Source: Pseudomonas sp. TH41
GTDB lineage: Bacteria > Pseudomonadota > Gammaproteobacteria > Pseudomonadales > Pseudomonadaceae
Assembly: GCF_016650695.1 (NCBI RefSeq)
Contig: NZ_JAEKFH010000005.1
Coordinates: forward strand, 124,001-188,000
Reading direction: 5' to 3'
Length of the DNA stretch: 64,000 nt
Part shown: positions 24,640 to 33,236 of the stretch, one piece after another
Layout of the letters: each line of letters begins with the position of its first letter
How positions within the stretch are numbered: the first letter of the stretch is position 1
Made by a program: the position numbers and the translations under genes
Notes under the pieces: model-generated
What the model was told of the DNA's origin: nothing
Database searches by the model: none
The model's input: the letters and a program-made list of their open reading frames with translations, nothing else

Positions 24640-25773
24640 ATGTCAAAGCTATATCCAAGTATCGATCCCGAGGGGCTGGTCGAGTACTCAGTGGTCTACA
24701 CCGACCGCTCGCTCAACCACATGTCGCAGTCATTTCAAGGCGTGATGAAGAACATTTCCAGAACCCTGAAACAGGTCTACAACGCCCAGGCTGTTGCGGT
24801 GGTCCCGGGCAGCGGCACATTCGGCATGGAAGCGGTGGCACGACAGTTTGCCACCGACCAGCAATGCCTGGTGATACGCAACGGCTGGTTCAGTTATCGC
24901 TGGAGCCAGATCCTTGAGATGGGCAACATCCCGGCGGCCACCACGGTGCTGAAAGCCCGACCGGTCGACACGGGTCGCCAGGCTGCCTACGCCCCACCCC
25001 CTCTGGACGAAGTGCTGGCAGCCATTCAGGCGCAGAAGCCGCAGATTGTCTTCGCCCCCCACGTTGAAACCTCATCAGGGATTATCCTGCCCGACGAGTA
25101 CCTGCGGGCCGTCGGTGACGCCGTGCATGCGGTGGGTGGCCTGTTCGTGCTGGACTGCATCGCCTCAGGCACGCTTTGGGTTGATATGCAGAAATGCGCA
25201 GTCGACTTGCTGATCAGCGCACCGCAGAAAGGCTGGAGCGCCTCCCCTTGCTGCGCCCTGGTGATGCTCAGTTCTTTGGCCCTCGAGCGCATCGAACAGA
25301 CGCATAGCAGCAGCTTCGCCTGCGACCTGAAAAAGTGGCTTCAGATCATGCAGGCCTACGAACAGGGCGGACATGCCTACCATGCGACCATGCCCAGCGA
25401 TTCCCTCGCGCGATTTAACGAAGTGATGAAAGAGACGCAAGCCTACGGTTTCGACAAGGTCCGCGGCGAACAACAGGCTCTGGGCGATCGGGTGCGCGCA
25501 ATGTTGACCGGCAAAGGCATCAAAAGCGTGGCCGCAGCCGGCTTTCAGGCCCCTGGCGTAGTGGTGAGCTACACCGATGATGCCGACATCAAGAGCGGTA
25601 AGAAATTTGCCAACCACGGCCTACAGATCGCCGCCGGAGTGCCGTTGCAATGCGACGAGCCGGCCGACTTCCAGACCTTCCGCATCGGCCTGTTCGGACT
25701 CGAAAAGCTGCACAATATCGAGCGCACGGTCAGCACCCTCGAGCAGGCACTGGACGAGGTGATGGTTAACTAA
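24640..25773 (+). CDS. Class V aminotransferase (alanine-glyoxylate transaminase-like)
   Basis: A 377-residue PLP enzyme of fold type I, class V. It has VVPGSGTFGMEAVARQFATD (about 55-74) near the phosphate-binding turn, VDLLISAPQKGWSASPCCAL with the PLP Lys in PQKG (about residue 196), and FVLDCIASGTLWVDMQ with the Asp that pairs with the pyridine nitrogen. Relatives transfer amino groups between alanine, serine or aspartate and glyoxylate or similar oxo acids. It lies after the broken dioxygenase gene and could belong to the same amidohydrolase-binding protein locus. The substrate is not clear. AAGGAG precedes the start by eight bases. Confidence 0.8.
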   Translation: MSKLYPSIDPEGLVEYSVVYTDRSLNHMSQSFQGVMKNISRTLKQVYNAQAVAVVPGSGTFGMEAVARQFATDQQCLVIRNGWFSYRWSQILEMGNIPAATTVLKARPVDTGRQAAYAPPPLDEVLAAIQAQKPQIVFAPHVETSSGIILPDEYLRAVGDAVHAVGGLFVLDCIASGTLWVDMQKCAVDLLISAPQKGWSASPCCALVMLSSLALERIEQTHSSSFACDLKKWLQIMQAYEQGGHAYHATMPSDSLARFNEVMKETQAYGFDKVRGEQQALGDRVRAMLTGKGIKSVAAAGFQAPGVVVSYTDDADIKSGKKFANHGLQIAAGVPLQCDEPADFQTFRIGLFGLEKLHNIERTVSTLEQALDEVMVN

Positions 25774-26303
25774 GCCCTCATCTTGCCCGCAGCACATACC
25801 GAACTTGTGATTCCAGGAAGGCATCCTGCCCTGGGCACTGCCAGCCCATGGCGCTGATCTTCGACGAATATGACGCTGGTCGCCCGGCGTCATGTTAGAA
25901 CCATAAGGGAAAGCCCGTGCACGCGTCTTACTGACACGTGCGCCCTTCAGCGCTATCAGAAAAGGTTTCCAACGAAGCCTTTCACGGGGTGGATGATTGG
26001 TGGCTGTATGACTTGGATCGAACCAAAGCAGTCATCTAAACCACGCCAGATTCCTGGCATTTTTTTTGTCCTGGTTTGGGATAGGTGCAAGGGTCAGGAA
26101 TAGAGGCAAAGCGTGTGTGACGGTGTGGGGCTGGTCATGCGCCAAGACTGCGAATATGTAACATGTCTTTTTTTTCATGTTCAGCAGTCGCGTTGATGTG
26201 CCGTCTACACTCAGACCCTATCGGACACACCTACCACAACTGGCAAAATTGCCAAGATGGTTATCGGGTCCTGCCATCGCGCACAAATTCCGAGAGCCAT
26301 TCA
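25774..26303 (+). other. Gap without a recognised gene
   Basis: The 530 bases between the aminotransferase and the acyltransferase hold only short frames without family features. A run of eight T at about 26062-26069 and another near 26167 lie before the acyltransferase and could carry promoter or terminator signals. Nothing else could be supported. Confidence 0.3.
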
Positions 26304-27404
26304 ATGAAACTGAATCATGCTCTGCTCAGGGAAAATAACAATGCGGATTTGCTGCGCCTCTTCGCTGCATGTGCGGTCATCTGGGGGCATGCTTACGCTC
26401 TTGTTCCAGGGCCCGCGACGACAGAGCCTATTGGGGGTTTGCTTGGATTTGACTATTCGGGATCGCTGGCCGTTGAATTCTTCTTTTTCTTAAGCGGTAT
26501 TCTTGTAACGAATAGCTGGATAAACAATAGTTCACCACTTAATTTTATACTGGCACGGTTTTTTCGGGTGTTCCCAGCCATCTTCGTTAGCGCGGCCGCT
26601 TGCGTCTTACTGCTTGGACCGATATTCACCACACTACCGTTGAATAGTTATTTTGCCGACATTCCCCTTTTTACAGCGATATTTCGGCACCCCTATGTCG
26701 AATATTCATTGCCTGGTGTGTTTGAACATAGCAACTACCCGCTAACCAACGGATCTATTTGGACGATCCGATATGAACTTATTATGTACGCCATGTTGCT
26801 GGCAGCAGGGCTCTGCGGGGTATTCCGTCATAAGCTCTTCGCGACGGTGGTTCTCATTGCAATACTTGTAACCTCAATGTTTTTCCCAGAAGAAATTCAA
26901 CTGATTGGTCTGATGAACGTAGATATTGGTGGTCGCCTCCCAGCCTTTTTTGCTTTTGGTGCTCTCCTTGCGCTTTACAAGGACCAGGCAAGTATCAATA
27001 TCCGTGTAGTTTTCGGTTTAATCCTCTTTGCCTGGATTTTTCGGCATGGGTCGGCGTTCCAGTTTGTATTTTATCCGGCATTTTTGATTACTGCGCTTTG
27101 GCTGATGACCACCGACCCAATCAAGGCATTGCGGCTTCCAGGGGACTTTTCGTATGGTGTTTATGTCTTCGGATGGCCAATACAACAGGTTATAGCCGCC
27201 GATTTCCCGAATTTCAGCATTCATGAAAATCAGGCTGTTACGATCGCCGCTTCTCTTGCGTTGGCCAGTATTTCTTGGTACGTAATTGAAAAACCCTGTA
27301 TCCGATTTGGGCGCCAGTTAAGTCAGTATTTTGCAGCGTATAGCAGCAGCCGCGAAGCCAATTCAGAGGTGACGCTAGCGACTGGCCGTAGGCCCAGGGA
27401 ATAA
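26304..27404 (+). CDS. Membrane acyltransferase 3 (OafA/YrhL-like)
   Basis: A 366-residue integral membrane protein of the AT3 family with about ten helices. It opens with NNADLLRLFAACAVIWGHAY (about 10-29), where the R-x-x-A-x-x-x-x-x-x-H pattern of the family is seen. VEFFFFLSGILVTNSW with the family's F-F-x-S-G-x-L-x motif follows, then the FILARFFRVFPAI block. Such proteins acylate sugars of O-antigen, exopolysaccharide or secondary metabolites. The ATG at 26304 follows GAGAG by eight bases; an upstream in-frame start at 26163 would add a tail without similarity. The gene is AT-rich compared with neighbours and stands alone, suggesting acquisition. Confidence 0.8.
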   Translation: MKLNHALLRENNNADLLRLFAACAVIWGHAYALVPGPATTEPIGGLLGFDYSGSLAVEFFFFLSGILVTNSWINNSSPLNFILARFFRVFPAIFVSAAACVLLLGPIFTTLPLNSYFADIPLFTAIFRHPYVEYSLPGVFEHSNYPLTNGSIWTIRYELIMYAMLLAAGLCGVFRHKLFATVVLIAILVTSMFFPEEIQLIGLMNVDIGGRLPAFFAFGALLALYKDQASINIRVVFGLILFAWIFRHGSAFQFVFYPAFLITALWLMTTDPIKALRLPGDFSYGVYVFGWPIQQVIAADFPNFSIHENQAVTIAASLALASISWYVIEKPCIRFGRQLSQYFAAYSSSREANSEVTLATGRRPRE

Positions 27405-27489
27405 CGACTGGCATGTGAGTTGTAACTGCGCCAAGAGGGGAATTATGTTTCCTTCAGGCAGCATTCTCTGGGCGGAGTGCTTGGGCGGA

Positions 27490-27540
27490 TGTCTGCTCCT
27501 GGCCGATGTCTGCCTGTCGCCACCGTCAGCTCTGGGTCGA
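27490..27540 (-). repeat. Dispersed intergenic repeat, copy 3 (reversed)
   Basis: Read on the minus strand, TCGACCCAGAGCTGACGGTG, then GCGACAGGCAGACATCGGCC and AGGAGCAGACAT align with 20485-20537 over about 50 bases with few differences. It lies between the acyltransferase gene and the DUF502 fragment. Confidence 0.55.
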
Positions 27541-27561
27541 TTGCACCAATCGCGTAAACGG

Positions 27562-27684
27562 TCACACCAGTTGCCCGAGGGACTTCATGCCCTTAAGCAA
27601 CACCAAGATGGCAAGGTAGATGGGGATGATCACCAGCAAACCGGCAATCACCCGTTTGGTAAAGTACGCAAGTGCCTGTTTCAT
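27562..27684 (-). pseudogene. N-terminal fragment of a DUF502-type membrane protein
   Basis: A 40-codon minus-strand frame with ATG at 27682-27684 reads MKQALAYFTKRVIAGLLVII and then PIYLAILVLLKGMKSLGQLV before a stop. This is the N-terminal membrane segment typical of DUF502 proteins, which normally have about 200 residues. GTAGG precedes the ATG as a ribosome binding site. It could be a relic, or a short peptide that is still translated. The dispersed repeat copy lies immediately beyond its stop. Confidence 0.5.
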
Positions 27685-28042
27685 ATGCCTACCCGTCGGG
27701 ATTGGCAAAAAATTGTCTTGGCTTCTGAGGTCAACGATCGGGTATGCGACACCTGTGCATTATCGTGGACTTGCTGCTGGGGGGGCCGGTAAACAGAAGC
27801 CCCTCGAAAGATGAAGTTTGACGATAGTACGGCCTTGGCAGCCCCACAAGGACGGGCCTATGAAGCCAGCCGGTAGCAGTGCATTAACGGCTATTGGCCG
27901 TAGCGCCGCTGAATTAATGGCAGAAATTTTATGTTTGCTACTCTTAGTGAACCGCATCGAGGTCTGTGGCTTGCAAAGTCAGCTTGCACCTCCCTGGCAT
28001 CGTTCCACTCCTTCCAAACCTGCCTGATCACAGGGAGCTGCA
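27685..28042. other. Gap ahead of the DUF3300 gene
   Basis: The stretch of about 360 bases has no frame with family features. It should contain the promoter of the DUF3300-DUF2950 pair and of the small DUF502-like frame in the other direction; no clear -35/-10 pair was seen. GGGAG just before 28043 is the ribosome binding site of the next gene. Confidence 0.3.
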
Positions 28043-29569
28043 ATGCGCACTCCATTATTTTACGTGTTGTCAGCGGTCCTTTTTTTGAGCGGCGCTCCCT
28101 GTATGGCGCAGACAGTGGATGCAGCCCCCACCTCGCCAGCAAACCCTGCCGACACCGCACCGGTCACGGCGGCAGCTAAAGATGCCGTGTTTACCGAGGA
28201 GCAGCTGGATCAAATGCTGGCGCCTATTGCGCTTTATCCGGACCCACTGATGGCGCAGGTACTGATGGCCACCACTTACCCTGGGGAAGTCGCTGAAGCG
28301 GTCACTTGGTCTAAAGCACATCCGGACGCCAAGGGCGACGATGCGGTCAAGCAAGTGGCGAACCAACCCTGGGATCCGAGTGTGCAGGCACTAGTCGCCT
28401 TCCCGCAGGTCTTGGCCACGCTGGGACAGGATCCGGTCTGGGTGCAACGCCTGGGTGATGCCTTCCTGGCGCAGCCCGACGATGTCATGAATGGGGTGCA
28501 ACGCTTGCGTCGTCAGGCGCAGGCAGCCGGTAACCTGCAGAGCAACCAGTATCAGAACGTGACGATCCAGAATGTTGCGGCACCCGCCGCAGCACCGGCA
28601 CCCACGGCCACAGCTCCAGCCCCTGCTCCGGCCCCTGCCAGCAACTCATCCACCATCATCATTCAGCCCGCCGATCCGCAGGTGGTGTACGTTCCCTCTT
28701 ATAACCCGACAACCACCTACGGCACTTGGGCCTACCCTGCGTCGCCTCCTGCGTACTATCCACCGCCGCCCGCCTATTACCCCGGTCAGGCATTGATGGC
28801 CGGGCTGGCATTTGGCACCGGTGTGGCGATCGTCGGTGCGTTGTGGGGTGAATGTGACTGGGGCAATAACGACGTCGACATCGACGTCAATCGTTACAAC
28901 AACATCAATGGCAACAACCGAATCACCAATAATCAGAACAAGTGGCAGCACAACCCCGTTCATCGCAATGGCGTGCCCTATCGAGACACCAGGAGCCGCG
29001 AACAGTACGGCCGACAACTGGACGGTGCCAATCAGCGTGAAGCCTATAGGGGGGACAATGCCCAGCGCGCCCAGGCGCGTGATAGAGCCCGCAGCTCGAT
29101 GGACAAGCACGGTATCGAACGACCTGCCACCAGCAACCTCGAAGCCCGTGACAGGGCGCGCGAAGCCCAGTCCCGAACCTCGGCTGGCAATCGGGTACAA
29201 GCAGGTGCAGACAGACCGAAGGCGTCCGACAGACCGAAGGCGTCCGACAGAAGCCAGGGCACGGCCAGAAACACTCGGGAGAATCAGCAGCCCAGGAAAC
29301 AGACCGCTCAGGCGAATCAACGCGCACAAGGCAACTCACAGGCGCGCCAAGCGGCGCAAAATCGGCAGACCGCGCCGGCCGCCAGCAGGGGCAGTGCCCG
29401 CGACAATGCATTCGCCGGCGCGCGCTCACCGTCCCAAGCCAACTTACAAGCCAGTCGCGGCCGGGCCAGTCAGGCATCCATTCAGCGCCCCAGCGCCACG
29501 CGATCAACCGGCCATCAGATCAGTCGGCCGTCCACTGCACCAGCGCGTCAAAGGGGGGGCCGTCGTTGA
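28043..29569 (+). CDS. DUF3300 exported protein
   Basis: A 508-residue protein with a signal peptide (residues 1-22, ending CMAQ). The DUF3300 block, about residues 52-165, starts FTEEQLDQMLAPIALYPDPL and continues MAQVLMATTYPGEVAEAVTW. A Pro/Ala-rich linker, IIIQPADPQVVYVPSYNPTT and a Gly/hydrophobic segment (VAIVGALWGECDWG) follow. The C-terminal 190 residues are a low-complexity tail rich in Arg, Gln, Ala and Ser, probably disordered. An 18-bp unit is repeated twice at 29213-29248 in that tail. The function is unknown; it is translationally coupled to a DUF2950 gene, as these two families usually are. Confidence 0.85.
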   Translation: MRTPLFYVLSAVLFLSGAPCMAQTVDAAPTSPANPADTAPVTAAAKDAVFTEEQLDQMLAPIALYPDPLMAQVLMATTYPGEVAEAVTWSKAHPDAKGDDAVKQVANQPWDPSVQALVAFPQVLATLGQDPVWVQRLGDAFLAQPDDVMNGVQRLRRQAQAAGNLQSNQYQNVTIQNVAAPAAAPAPTATAPAPAPAPASNSSTIIIQPADPQVVYVPSYNPTTTYGTWAYPASPPAYYPPPPAYYPGQALMAGLAFGTGVAIVGALWGECDWGNNDVDIDVNRYNNINGNNRITNNQNKWQHNPVHRNGVPYRDTRSREQYGRQLDGANQREAYRGDNAQRAQARDRARSSMDKHGIERPATSNLEARDRAREAQSRTSAGNRVQAGADRPKASDRPKASDRSQGTARNTRENQQPRKQTAQANQRAQGNSQARQAAQNRQTAPAASRGSARDNAFAGARSPSQANLQASRGRASQASIQRPSATRSTGHQISRPSTAPARQRGGRR

Positions 29570-30492
29570 ATAACCATCCTCGAGTCAAGGCTCTCAAGGG
29601 TTCGCTCCGTCATGCCTTGGCGATCACTGCCGGCTTGGCGTGGTCGTGCATGGTCATGGCGCAGCAGGAATTTCCAACGCCAGAAAAGGCCGCTGAAGCG
29701 TTCGTTGAAGCACTGGGTACGGAACACGCCGATCAGAAACGCCTGACAGAGTTGCTGGGCAATGAATGGCGCAATTTCATCCCTCGTGAAGGCGCGGAAC
29801 GCAAGGACGTGGATGCGTTTTTGAAGCAATACCACGAGCAACATCAGATTGAAAAAACCAGCGACAACAAGGCGATTTTGTCGGTGGGAAATGACCACTG
29901 GACACTGCCTATTCCCATCATAAAAGTCGCGAACCGTTGGCGCTTCGATGTCAAGGCCGGTAATGCCGAAGTCCGTGCACGTCAAATTGGCCGTAACGAA
30001 CTCGCCGCGGTGCAATCGGCGCTGGCCTATCACGATGCCCAGATGGACTATGCGTCAGTGGATCGTGACGGTGACGGCGCACTTGAGTATGCGCAGAAAA
30101 TCTTCAGCACCCCCGGCAAGCACGACGGACTCTATTGGGCGGACGACGATAGCGGGCAGATCAGCCCGTTGGGGCCCACGTTCGGCAAAACCATTGCCGG
30201 CGAAGACTGGCATGGTTACCGCTTCCGCATCCTCAATGGCCAAGGCCCTTCAGCACCGGGCGGCGCCTACAGCTACCTCATCGGTGACAAGATGAGCCGG
30301 GGCTTTGCACTGATCGCCTGGCCGGCGAAGTATGGCGATTCCGGAGTGATGAGTTTCATGATCAGTCATGAAGGGCAGGTATTCGAGAAAGATCTGGGAC
30401 CTGATGGTGAGAAGTTGGCGCAGTCGATGAAGCGCTTTGATCCGGATGACAGTTGGGAAGTGGTGAGTGCAGATCAAGAGAAGCCGGATTGA
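29566..30492 (+). CDS. DUF2950 exported protein
   Basis: A 308-residue protein starting at TTG 29566, overlapping the DUF3300 stop as TTGA. A signal peptide covers about residues 11-30 (ITAGLAWSCMVMAQ). The DUF2950 domain fills the rest, with QEFPTPEKAAEAFVEALGTE and later DYASVDRDGDGALEYAQKIF; that segment resembles a calcium-binding DxDxDG loop. The biological role is unknown. The overlap with the upstream gene implies coupled translation and a common complex or process in the periplasm. Confidence 0.83.
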   Translation: MNNHPRVKALKGSLRHALAITAGLAWSCMVMAQQEFPTPEKAAEAFVEALGTEHADQKRLTELLGNEWRNFIPREGAERKDVDAFLKQYHEQHQIEKTSDNKAILSVGNDHWTLPIPIIKVANRWRFDVKAGNAEVRARQIGRNELAAVQSALAYHDAQMDYASVDRDGDGALEYAQKIFSTPGKHDGLYWADDDSGQISPLGPTFGKTIAGEDWHGYRFRILNGQGPSAPGGAYSYLIGDKMSRGFALIAWPAKYGDSGVMSFMISHEGQVFEKDLGPDGEKLAQSMKRFDPDDSWEVVSADQEKPD

Positions 30493-30524
30493 CTCAGTTC
30501 TTAGTCAGCGCAGCCAATGAAATC

Positions 30525-30541
30525 GGGCGCGGAAGGCGCCC
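30525..30541. terminator. Hairpin between convergent genes
   Basis: GGGCGC (30525-30530) pairs with GCGCCC (30536-30541) across GGAAG. It lies between the stops of the DUF2950 gene and the convergent PucR-type gene. It has no T run. Confidence 0.4.
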
Positions 30542-30560
30542 TGGGCACGGATGTTAGTCA

Positions 30561-32423
30561 TCAGTTATCAATCACCCGTTGCAAATGAATCGCCAACTCC
30601 GTGGCAAACCGCCGCTCCGGCGTCTCGACATCAATGCCGAACAAATCCTGAATCCGCGACAGGCGGTACCTGAGCGTCGTCACGTGCACTCCCATTGCAT
30701 CGGCACAAGCCTGACTGCGGCAGCTTTCCCTTAGATAGACGGTCAGTGTTTCGAGGTAGGGCGTGTGGTGTTTGCGGTCATGAGCCAGCATGGCACCGAC
30801 GCTTTCATTGACGAAGGTACGAATATCTTCGCCGCCTACCGCCGCCATAAAGATGGGTATCGGTCCAAAGTCCTGATCGGAGATCGGGCCACTGCGGCCG
30901 AACGAACGAGCAATATCGATCAGCCGCCTGCACCGTTCCCAGGCGGCGGGATAATCGGTCAGCATCCTGCAGACGCCGCTGGCCAGCAGAATTGGCTCGG
31001 CCCCCAGGTAGTGTGCCAAGTCATCGGCAATCTGGCGTTGGACCTTGGCCAACCGCTCCCGGCCCTTCTCGCCTTCAGATGGCAGGAGGCACACCAGGCC
31101 GTTATCGACGACGATCACCGTTGAGTGGATCGCCGCCCGTTGGAGGATACGTGCAACGTTGTGATGCAGGTTCTTCGGCTCGTGGGCCTTGCCGCCGAAA
31201 TCGATAATGATCATCTGCTGCGCGGTACTGAAGCTGATGCCCAGGCGCTGCGCCCGCTGCTGGATATCATCGGCGTCGCGCCAGCGACCTTCGAGCACCT
31301 CGAACAGCAGTTCGGTCTGGGTTCGGGTTTCGAAGCGAAAGCGAATAAAGCTGCGCATCATCTGAACGCTCAAGGCGAACTTGGCGCTTTCCAGCATCAA
31401 CAGATCCAGCTCATTGACCGGCTGTGCCACCGGGAACAGCACCAGTGCCCCCACCAGTTCGCGATCGACCATCAGCGGCTCAATCTGCGCCCGCAGGGTA
31501 AACTGACGTTGGCCGTCATCAAGGAACAAATTGACCGTACTCCTGAGGGCACTTCGCAGGCTTTCATGGGCGGCCTTGGAGATCTGCACGCTCAGCACCC
31601 CGGCGACTGCATCCTGCCAGGCAATGTCATCGAATAGCGCGGTATCCGGCGAACGACCGGCCACCACTTGATTGGCGGTGAAGTCCACGGCAATCACCGG
31701 GTTGGGTAATTGGTTGCCGACCATCAGCGACAGGGACGTCACCGAGCCACCGCCCAGCACGTGTTCCAGCAGCGTGGTGTGCACGTGCAACGCTTGCTGC
31801 ATGCGTTCCGCGGCGCGGCGCTCGGCTTCCAGTTGGCGCTGACGCTCCACTGCGATGGCGCCGAGGTGGATGATCATGCCGAGAAACACCCGGTCTTCCT
31901 CCGACACGTCCATGATCGTGCGGGAAATCACGCTGAGCACCATGGGCCGACCGTCGAAGTCGGTGCAGTTCATCGGCATCACCATCACCGTACGGTAATC
32001 GCGCTCCAGGGATTCGCTGCGATAACCTGGGTACTCGCATTCGCGTACGTCGCGGATAAATACCGGCTCATTGCGTTGCAGAGCGGTCATCACCGGGCTG
32101 GATGACAGCTCCCAGCAATCCACCAGGGGCCGCTGCACCAGGGTCGGGTCATGGCGGGCAAGGACGTAGCCAAAACCGGCGTCCATATCAATGGCCATGA
32201 TGGAGCTCATGGTCCAGTGGGTGTGGCGACAACTGGCGTAGACCAATTGGTGCAGCATCGATTGCAGATCGCCGCCGGAGTTGATCTGACTGGCCACATC
32301 GCGCAACGACAGTATCTGCATTTCTCGATTCAAGGCGCTCACCTGAACGTGGAGGTCACGGCAGAAACTAGCCTGCCAGGCCGACCTGATACTTGCTCCG
32401 GTTACGAGCAATGTCCAGCTCAT
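30561..32423 (-). CDS. PucR/CdaR-type transcriptional regulator with GAF domain
   Basis: A 620-residue regulator. A GAF-like sensor lies at about residues 40-205 (MQILSLRDVASQINSGGDLQ opens it). A middle domain follows, and the C-terminal PucR helix-turn-helix domain carries YLETLTVYLRESCRSQACAD and GVHVTTLRYRLSRIQDLFGI. Such proteins often activate catabolic operons for purines, amino-aromatic or amine compounds. The start is the ATG at 32423, five bases after AAGGAG. It is divergent from the PF06684 gene with only 87 bp between them, so it is the probable switch of the flavin monooxygenase cluster to the right. Confidence 0.85.
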   Translation of the reverse strand: MSWTLLVTGASIRSAWQASFCRDLHVQVSALNREMQILSLRDVASQINSGGDLQSMLHQLVYASCRHTHWTMSSIMAIDMDAGFGYVLARHDPTLVQRPLVDCWELSSSPVMTALQRNEPVFIRDVRECEYPGYRSESLERDYRTVMVMPMNCTDFDGRPMVLSVISRTIMDVSEEDRVFLGMIIHLGAIAVERQRQLEAERRAAERMQQALHVHTTLLEHVLGGGSVTSLSLMVGNQLPNPVIAVDFTANQVVAGRSPDTALFDDIAWQDAVAGVLSVQISKAAHESLRSALRSTVNLFLDDGQRQFTLRAQIEPLMVDRELVGALVLFPVAQPVNELDLLMLESAKFALSVQMMRSFIRFRFETRTQTELLFEVLEGRWRDADDIQQRAQRLGISFSTAQQMIIIDFGGKAHEPKNLHHNVARILQRAAIHSTVIVVDNGLVCLLPSEGEKGRERLAKVQRQIADDLAHYLGAEPILLASGVCRMLTDYPAAWERCRRLIDIARSFGRSGPISDQDFGPIPIFMAAVGGEDIRTFVNESVGAMLAHDRKHHTPYLETLTVYLRESCRSQACADAMGVHVTTLRYRLSRIQDLFGIDVETPERRFATELAIHLQRVIDN

Positions 32424-32509
32424 TTGCACTCCTTAACCATGGAAGACGCTGTTTCCCTTTGCTCCTAGCCTAAGGCCATAACCAACAGCCACAAGGGCGA
32501 AGAGTCATC

Positions 32510-33109
32510 ATGAATCTAGAGAATCTGGGCGTCAGGAAGTACTGCACCTTTATCGAGGAAACCTTTATCGAAGGCGGCAAGGACGCCGGCAAACCCATCA
32601 CCTTGATCGTCGTTGCCGCCGTGCTGAAAAACCCTTGGGCCGGCCAGGGCTTCGTCGAAAACCTGCGACCGGAGATCCTGCGCCTCGCCCCGGGCCTGGG
32701 CTACGAGATGACCCGCCGTTTGATCGCGCTGATGCCGGGCGACCAGGTCGAAGCCTTTGGCAAGGCCGCCGCCGTGGGGGTCAACGGTGAAATCGAGCAC
32801 GCCTCGGGCCTGATCCATACCCTGCGTTTCGGCAACCTGTTCCGCGAAGCCGTAGACGGCACCGCCTACCTGAGCTTCACCAACACCCGCAATGCTCCCG
32901 GCGCCCTGCTCTCCCTGCCAATGGTGCACAAGAGTGAAACCGGCAAACGCTCGCATTTTCTCACCGCCAATTTCCAGATCGCCGATGCGCCGGGGCCGGA
33001 CGAAGTGCTGATCGCCATCGGCGCCGCCGACGGTTCGCGCCCTCACCCGCGCATTGCTGATCGGTATCAGGACATGGCGGAAATGGAAGCCGAGCGTCCC
33101 AAGGACTGA
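32510..33109 (+). CDS. PF06684 ('amino acid synthesis') family protein
   Basis: A 199-residue protein recognised by GVRKYCTFIEETFIEGGKDA, the VAAVLKNPWAGQGFVENLRP block (about 34-53), and AVGVNGEIEHASGLIHTLRF (about 87-106). The C-terminal DEVLIAIGAADGSRPHPRIA is also typical. Despite its name the family has no proven reaction that I know of. In this run it is first, ahead of a flavin reductase and a luciferase-like monooxygenase, so an enzymatic role in the ring-opening route is possible. It may share a promoter region with the divergent PucR-type regulator. Confidence 0.82.
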   Translation: MNLENLGVRKYCTFIEETFIEGGKDAGKPITLIVVAAVLKNPWAGQGFVENLRPEILRLAPGLGYEMTRRLIALMPGDQVEAFGKAAAVGVNGEIEHASGLIHTLRFGNLFREAVDGTAYLSFTNTRNAPGALLSLPMVHKSETGKRSHFLTANFQIADAPGPDEVLIAIGAADGSRPHPRIADRYQDMAEMEAERPKD

Positions 33110-33236
33110 TCACTCCTTTGAACCGCAGCAAAACTTTTGCCGCGGTTGCTCTTGATCGATGCAAGCCCAAGGGATTTGTTCCCCGTAGGCTTGCTTCAAA
33201 CCATAAGAAACACGCCTTGAACACAGGAGTAATCCG

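Noticed and set aside
27415..27792. A 125-codon plus-strand frame as a gene
   Set aside because: It runs through a dispersed repeat and the reverse of a recognisable DUF502 fragment, and has no features of its own.
29213..29248. Two 18-bp tandem units as a variable repeat or recombination site
   Set aside because: They lie in frame in the low-complexity tail of the DUF3300 gene and are a normal feature of such a tail.
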